A DNA stretch of 64,000 bases from Vibrio amylolyticus (lineage in GTDB: Bacteria > Pseudomonadota > Gammaproteobacteria > Enterobacterales > Vibrionaceae), in NCBI RefSeq assembly GCF_023145695.1, contig NZ_JAJHVV010000015.1, forward strand, positions 1 through 64,000, written 5' to 3'. This document shows, one piece after another, positions 60,810-64,000 of this stretch. The position numbers and the translations under genes are program-made. Each line of letters begins with the position of its first letter. Positions within the stretch are counted from its first letter, which is position 1. The notes beneath the pieces were generated by a model. The model had not been told where the DNA came from. It was given only the letters and a program-made list of their open reading frames with translations, and did no database searches.

Positions 60810-60820
60810 GAGGGTAGCTG

Positions 60821-61270
60821 TTGTTTCATTTTATTCGTTTCGTCTTTTTTGTTTTTCTTCCTGTTAGCTTTGCTGTTGCCGATTCAGAGGTTTTTTCTGC
60901 GCCAACGAAAGAAGCTTCTGAGCTTGTTGAGTTGTTTGAATTTAACTCTCCTGAATTGCAAAATGTCGCGGTTAATCTCGCTAAATCATTACGTTGTCCC
61001 CAGTGTCAAAACCAAAACTTAGTGGAATCAAATTCTCCAATCGCTAAGGATCTACGCTACATCGTCTTCACTAAAATCAATCAAGGTCAAAGTGAGCAAC
61101 AGGTCATTGATTTTATGACCCAGCGCTATGGTGACTTTGTCTTATATAATCCGCCTAAATCGCTTAAAAATATCATTCTATGGGGTGCACCTATTGGGTT
61201 ACTGATGATATTTTGCGTTTATTCTTACCGTTCAGTGAAAAGAAATGAAGGGCAGATGAGGGATGAATAA
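60821..61270 (+). CDS. nrfF: NrfF haem lyase subunit (CcmH family)
   Basis: NrfF is the CcmH-like thiol-redox partner of NrfE. The 149-aa product has a signal peptide ending VAD, the redox motif RCPQCQNQNL (about residues 62-71) with the conserved SNSPIAKDLR helix, and a C-terminal membrane helix (about 120-138). The start is a TTG with AGAGGG at good spacing; no ATG lies nearby. It ends the nrf operon here; nrfG is not beside it. Confidence 0.92.
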   Translation: MFHFIRFVFFVFLPVSFAVADSEVFSAPTKEASELVELFEFNSPELQNVAVNLAKSLRCPQCQNQNLVESNSPIAKDLRYIVFTKINQGQSEQQVIDFMTQRYGDFVLYNPPKSLKNIILWGAPIGLLMIFCVYSYRSVKRNEGQMRDE

Positions 61271-61282
61271 TCCCTTCATTCG

Positions 61283-61330
61283 CACGCATGATTTTTTGCT
61301 AAATTTTGTAAATAGAGCATCACATGCGTG
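61283..61330. repeat. Inverted repeat downstream of nrfF
   Basis: Perfect 8-base arms CACGCATG and CATGCGTG with a 32-base loop that contains two T-runs. It is a possible transcript end of the nrf operon. Confidence 0.35.
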
Positions 61331-61362
61331 GATATTTACGGTAAAGTGAGCGCCATTAATAT

Positions 61363-61839
61363 ATGGCTATAAGATACCTTGTGCGCTACTCAGTCGAGCA
61401 ACATGACAAAAACGGATTTTTGAAAGCTCCAATCTGGCTCTGGCTAGGCTGGATCTTATTAGCGAAAGCATGGTTAGTCTTTATTGGAGCTGGTGCCAGT
61501 CGTGAGAGTGGGGCTAAGATACTTAGTATTGTCTACCCCGATCAAACCACACTCTATGTAGGCTTAATCATGGGCTTACCAAGCATTATCTTTATGTGGT
61601 TAATCGGGTTAAGAAATGTAGAACGACACTGGATAAATACGATAGTCAGTTGGGGGCGTAATATTACCCTTGCCACGGTCTGCGCTCAATTAGCGCTTAC
61701 CTTGTATCATGTACACCTTGAACATGGGGCGTTCAACTGGGCAAATGGCGTAGTCTTGATGCTACTGCTATGGTTTGCTATCTACCTGATTAAAAGTCGC
61801 AGTGTACGAGATAGCCTTCGTATCCCTACATTACATTAA
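61363..61839 (+). CDS. DUF2919 family membrane protein (YfeZ-like)
   Basis: A 158-aa inner-membrane protein with four predicted helices, matching the uncharacterised DUF2919 family (E. coli YfeZ). No strong ribosome binding site precedes the ATG. It is followed by the DyP peroxidase gene; yfeZ and yfeX are also near each other in E. coli, so the association is conserved. Confidence 0.78.
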   Translation: MAIRYLVRYSVEQHDKNGFLKAPIWLWLGWILLAKAWLVFIGAGASRESGAKILSIVYPDQTTLYVGLIMGLPSIIFMWLIGLRNVERHWINTIVSWGRNITLATVCAQLALTLYHVHLEHGAFNWANGVVLMLLLWFAIYLIKSRSVRDSLRIPTLH

Positions 61840-61932
61840 ACGATTTTAGAAATAAACGATATTACGGTCTTATACAGGTGCTCGTCTCTGTCTATAAGGC
61901 ATTAAGAATTTGAAAATTAAGAGGACAAGTTG

Positions 61933-62835
61933 ATGTCACAACCACAAAGTGCAATTTTGCCGGAAGCTGGCCCGTTTGCGCAGTACACCTTGCTAAAAAT
62001 TAAGAAGAATTCAGCACAAGTACTTAACCACCTAAAAGCGTTTCCTGAAATGGTAAGCGGTGTGAATGAGACTCAACCAGGTGCTGAACTAACGGTATCA
62101 TTAGCGTTTACTCAGTCTTTTTGGTCGCAGCTGAACCAGAAAACACCAGATGAGCTCATTGATTTTCCAGTTTTAGGCAGCGGTGATATTACAGCGCCAA
62201 GCAGTGATGTGGACGTATTGATTCACTGTCACTCTAATCGCCACGATCTTCATTTCTATGTGTTAAGAAAACTGTTGGCTAATATCTCTGATGACGTTGA
62301 AGTGATCGACGAAACCAATGGCTACCGCTATTTAGATTCTCGTGACATGACAGATTTCGTTGATGGTACAGAGAACCCGAAAGATGCGGTTCGTAATGAA
62401 GTGGCAATTATCCCTGAAGGCAATTTTGCAGGTGGTAGTTACGTGATGGTTCAGCGTTTTATCCATGATCTTCCAGCTTGGCACCGTTTGAGTGTTGCAG
62501 CGCAAGAGAAAGTGATTGGTCGTACTAAGCCTGATTCTATTGAACTTGATGATGTACCTGCTGCGTCTCACGTTGGCCGAGTAGACATTAAAGAAGAAGG
62601 CAAAGCGGTTAAGATTGTTCGTCACAGCCTACCTTACGGTAGCGCGAGTGGAGAGCATGGTTTGTTATTCATCGCTTACTGTAATCGCATCCACAATTTC
62701 AAAGTAATGTTGGAAAGTATGTATGGCGAAACAGATGGCAAAACAGATCAGATGCTTCGTTTCACTAAAGCGGTAACGGGTGCGTACTTCTTTGCACCTT
62801 CAAATGAAATGCTACAAACGTTAGAGTTAAAGTAA
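61933..62835 (+). CDS. DyP-type peroxidase (YfeX-like)
   Basis: A 300-aa haem peroxidase of the dye-decolourising family, class B (YfeX type). The segment LDSRDMTDFVDGTENP carries the catalytic Asp of the GxxDG motif, but the first Gly is Asp141 here. A histidine in VPAASHVGRVD fits the proximal haem ligand, and VRHSLPYGS holds the distal Arg. Substrate unknown. GAGGA lies seven bases before the ATG at 61933; a TTG one codon earlier is rejected. A strong terminator follows. Confidence 0.88.
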   Translation: MSQPQSAILPEAGPFAQYTLLKIKKNSAQVLNHLKAFPEMVSGVNETQPGAELTVSLAFTQSFWSQLNQKTPDELIDFPVLGSGDITAPSSDVDVLIHCHSNRHDLHFYVLRKLLANISDDVEVIDETNGYRYLDSRDMTDFVDGTENPKDAVRNEVAIIPEGNFAGGSYVMVQRFIHDLPAWHRLSVAAQEKVIGRTKPDSIELDDVPAASHVGRVDIKEEGKAVKIVRHSLPYGSASGEHGLLFIAYCNRIHNFKVMLESMYGETDGKTDQMLRFTKAVTGAYFFAPSNEMLQTLELK

Positions 62836-62863
62836 GCATTTATTCGCTCCACTTAAGTAAATG

Positions 62864-62892
62864 AAAAAACGAGCCTTGTGCTCGTTTTTTTT
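62864..62892 (+). terminator. Rho-independent terminator of the DyP gene
   Basis: Stem AAAAACGAGC with its complement, 5-base loop, then eight T residues. Confidence 0.9.
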
Positions 62893-62894
62893 GC

Positions 62895-62921
62895 TAAAGA
62901 TTCCGGGAAATGTACCGATAA
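62895..62921 (+). promoter_or_regulatory. Sigma28 (FliA) promoter of the flagellin gene
   Basis: TAAAGATT-N11-ACCGATAA is close to the FliA consensus TAAAGTTT-N11-GCCGATAA. It lies just after the DyP terminator. Start of transcription near 62929, leader about 70 bases. Confidence 0.8.
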
Positions 62922-62998
62922 AATAACGAGCACAGATTTTTCGTGACGAAGTTGAATGAGACTGTACACATCGATACGTCTTTAGATTAGAGGGCAAT

Positions 62999-64000
62999 AT
63001 GGCAATAACCGTTAATACCAATGTTTCAGCACTGACAGCGCAGCGCCATTTGAGCAATGCCACGAATATGTTGAATCAATCTCTGGAGCGTTTGGCTTCG
63101 GGGAGTCGTATTAATAGTGCTAAAGATGATGCTGCAGGTTTGCAAATTTCGAATCGCCTTGAATCACAGATGCGCGGTTTGGATGTCGCTGTTAGAAACG
63201 CCAATGATGGGATATCGATCATGCAGACAGCCGAAGGGGCGATGCAAGAGTCGACTAACCTTCTTCAACGAATGCGCGACCTTTCATTGCAATCGGCCAA
63301 TGGCTCGAACAGCAAATCTGAAAGAATCGCCTTACAAGAAGAAATGAGCGCTTTGAATGCCGAATTAAATAGGATCGCTGAAACCACCTCTTTCGGTGGT
63401 CGAAAACTGCTCAACGGTTCGTTTGGAGAATCCTCTTTTCAAATCGGTGCAAGTTCAGGAGAAGCCGTTCAAGTCTCATTAAACTCGATGCGTTCCGACG
63501 ATTTGGGTATGGGGGGCTTTAGTTATATAGCGGCAGGCAAGGCCGACTCAAATTGGCAAGTGAGCCAAGGCGCTTCAACGCTAACGATGCAGTACACCGA
63601 TGCGGTGGGTGAGCAGCAGAGCATTCAGATTGATGCTAAAGTTGGCGATGATATTGAACAGCTTGCGACTTACATTAACGGCCAGACCGATCAGGTTTCC
63701 GCTTCAGTCAATGAAGAAGGTCAGCTGCAGATTTATATGTCTGGTAAAGAGACATCAGGCACCATCGCCTTTTCTGGCGACCTTGCGTCAGAACTTCAAC
63801 TTTCACTCACAGGCTATGAAGCGGTTGATAATGTTGATATCAGTAACGTTGGTGGTGCACAAAGGGCGGTGTCGATCATTGATACCGCACTCGAATATGT
63901 AGATAGCCATCGAGCGGAGCTAGGCGCAATGCAAAATCGCTTTAGTCATGCTATCAATAACCTTGATAACGTACATGAGAATTTAGCAGCGTCGAATAGT
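62999..64000 (+). CDS. Polar flagellin, 3' end cut by window
   Basis: A flagellin open to the end of the window (334 codons seen; about 40 residues of the C-terminal D0 helix are missing). The N-terminal D0/D1 region is typical: ITVNTNVSALTAQRHL, SRINSAKDDAAGLQISNRL and ETTSFGGRKLLNGSFG, followed by a short variable region and the returning D1 helix ending LDNVHENLAASNS. It resembles the FlaB/FlaF-type flagellins of Vibrio, but the exact paralogue cannot be named. GAGGG is five bases before the ATG. It has a FliA promoter, so it is expected to be a late-class gene. Confidence 0.92.
   Translation, partial: MAITVNTNVSALTAQRHLSNATNMLNQSLERLASGSRINSAKDDAAGLQISNRLESQMRGLDVAVRNANDGISIMQTAEGAMQESTNLLQRMRDLSLQSANGSNSKSERIALQEEMSALNAELNRIAETTSFGGRKLLNGSFGESSFQIGASSGEAVQVSLNSMRSDDLGMGGFSYIAAGKADSNWQVSQGASTLTMQYTDAVGEQQSIQIDAKVGDDIEQLATYINGQTDQVSASVNEEGQLQIYMSGKETSGTIAFSGDLASELQLSLTGYEAVDNVDISNVGGAQRAVSIIDTALEYVDSHRAELGAMQNRFSHAINNLDNVHENLAASNS

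Noticed and set aside
1..64000. CRISPR arrays, prophage, insertion sequences or defence islands
   Set aside because: No regular short repeats, transposase, integrase or phage-like genes were found on either strand.

Overview
The window reads as chromosomal DNA of a marine gammaproteobacterium of the Vibrionaceae, most likely a Vibrio. The evidence is a Met-Leu-Gln tRNA array, the pth-ychF and hemA-prfA-prmC-sirB-kdsA blocks, a NutA-type 5'-nucleotidase, small families typical of vibrios (DUF2066, DUF2069, DUF2897, DUF2956, DUF4156) and a polar-type flagellin. This placement rests on recognised gene content and order, not on a database search. No rRNA, CRISPR array, prophage, transposase or insertion sequence is visible.

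Layout. 1-1130: eight tRNA genes on the minus strand behind a strong promoter with a GC-rich discriminator. 1280-5680: minus-strand housekeeping genes ychF, pth, prs, ispE and lolB. 5830-11560: the plus-strand run hemA, prfA, prmC, sirB2, sirB1, kdsA. 11560-17060: nutA, ybaK, uraA with a PurR-like operator, and a DUF2066 gene. 17100-25080: a complete nosRZDFYL cluster for nitrous oxide reduction, preceded by an FNR box and a NarL/NarP-type 7-2-7 site. 25170-29150: DUF2069, yfgD, bepA, a TusA-like gene and perM. 29200-32650: a chemoreceptor with a sigma28-like promoter, a small outer-membrane barrel protein and a 540-base stretch holding a short orphan ORF. 32650-39760: bcp, gcvR, dapA, bamC, the coupled yffB-dapE-M15 peptidase-DUF2897 group and small membrane or lipoprotein genes.

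39850-51000: an nrfG-like gene, then a nitrate-assimilation locus. cobA-nirB-nirD-narK and a PP2C phosphatase/Ser-Thr kinase fusion lie on the minus strand, and nasA is divergent on the plus strand. The cobA-nasA intergenic region carries two back-to-back sigma54-type promoters, two NtrC-like sites between them and one Nar box. 51000-61270: a 96-aa unknown protein, a diguanylate cyclase with two periplasmic solute-binding modules, and the dissimilatory nitrite-to-ammonium genes. nrfA is on the minus strand; nrfBCDE, a DsbE-like redoxin and nrfF are on the plus strand. They share a regulatory region with CRP-, FNR- and Nar-like sites. 61360-64000: DUF2919, a DyP-type peroxidase, and a sigma28-driven flagellin gene cut by the window end.

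Together the genes describe a cell that imports nitrate, assimilates it to ammonium (NasA, NirBD, siroheme from CobA), respires nitrite to ammonium through NrfA, and respires nitrous oxide through NosZ. No nirS, nirK or norB is present here. The most interesting features are the shared nitrogen-oxide regulatory motifs, the kinase/phosphatase fused into the assimilation locus, and the unusual multi-sensor cyclase beside nrfA.
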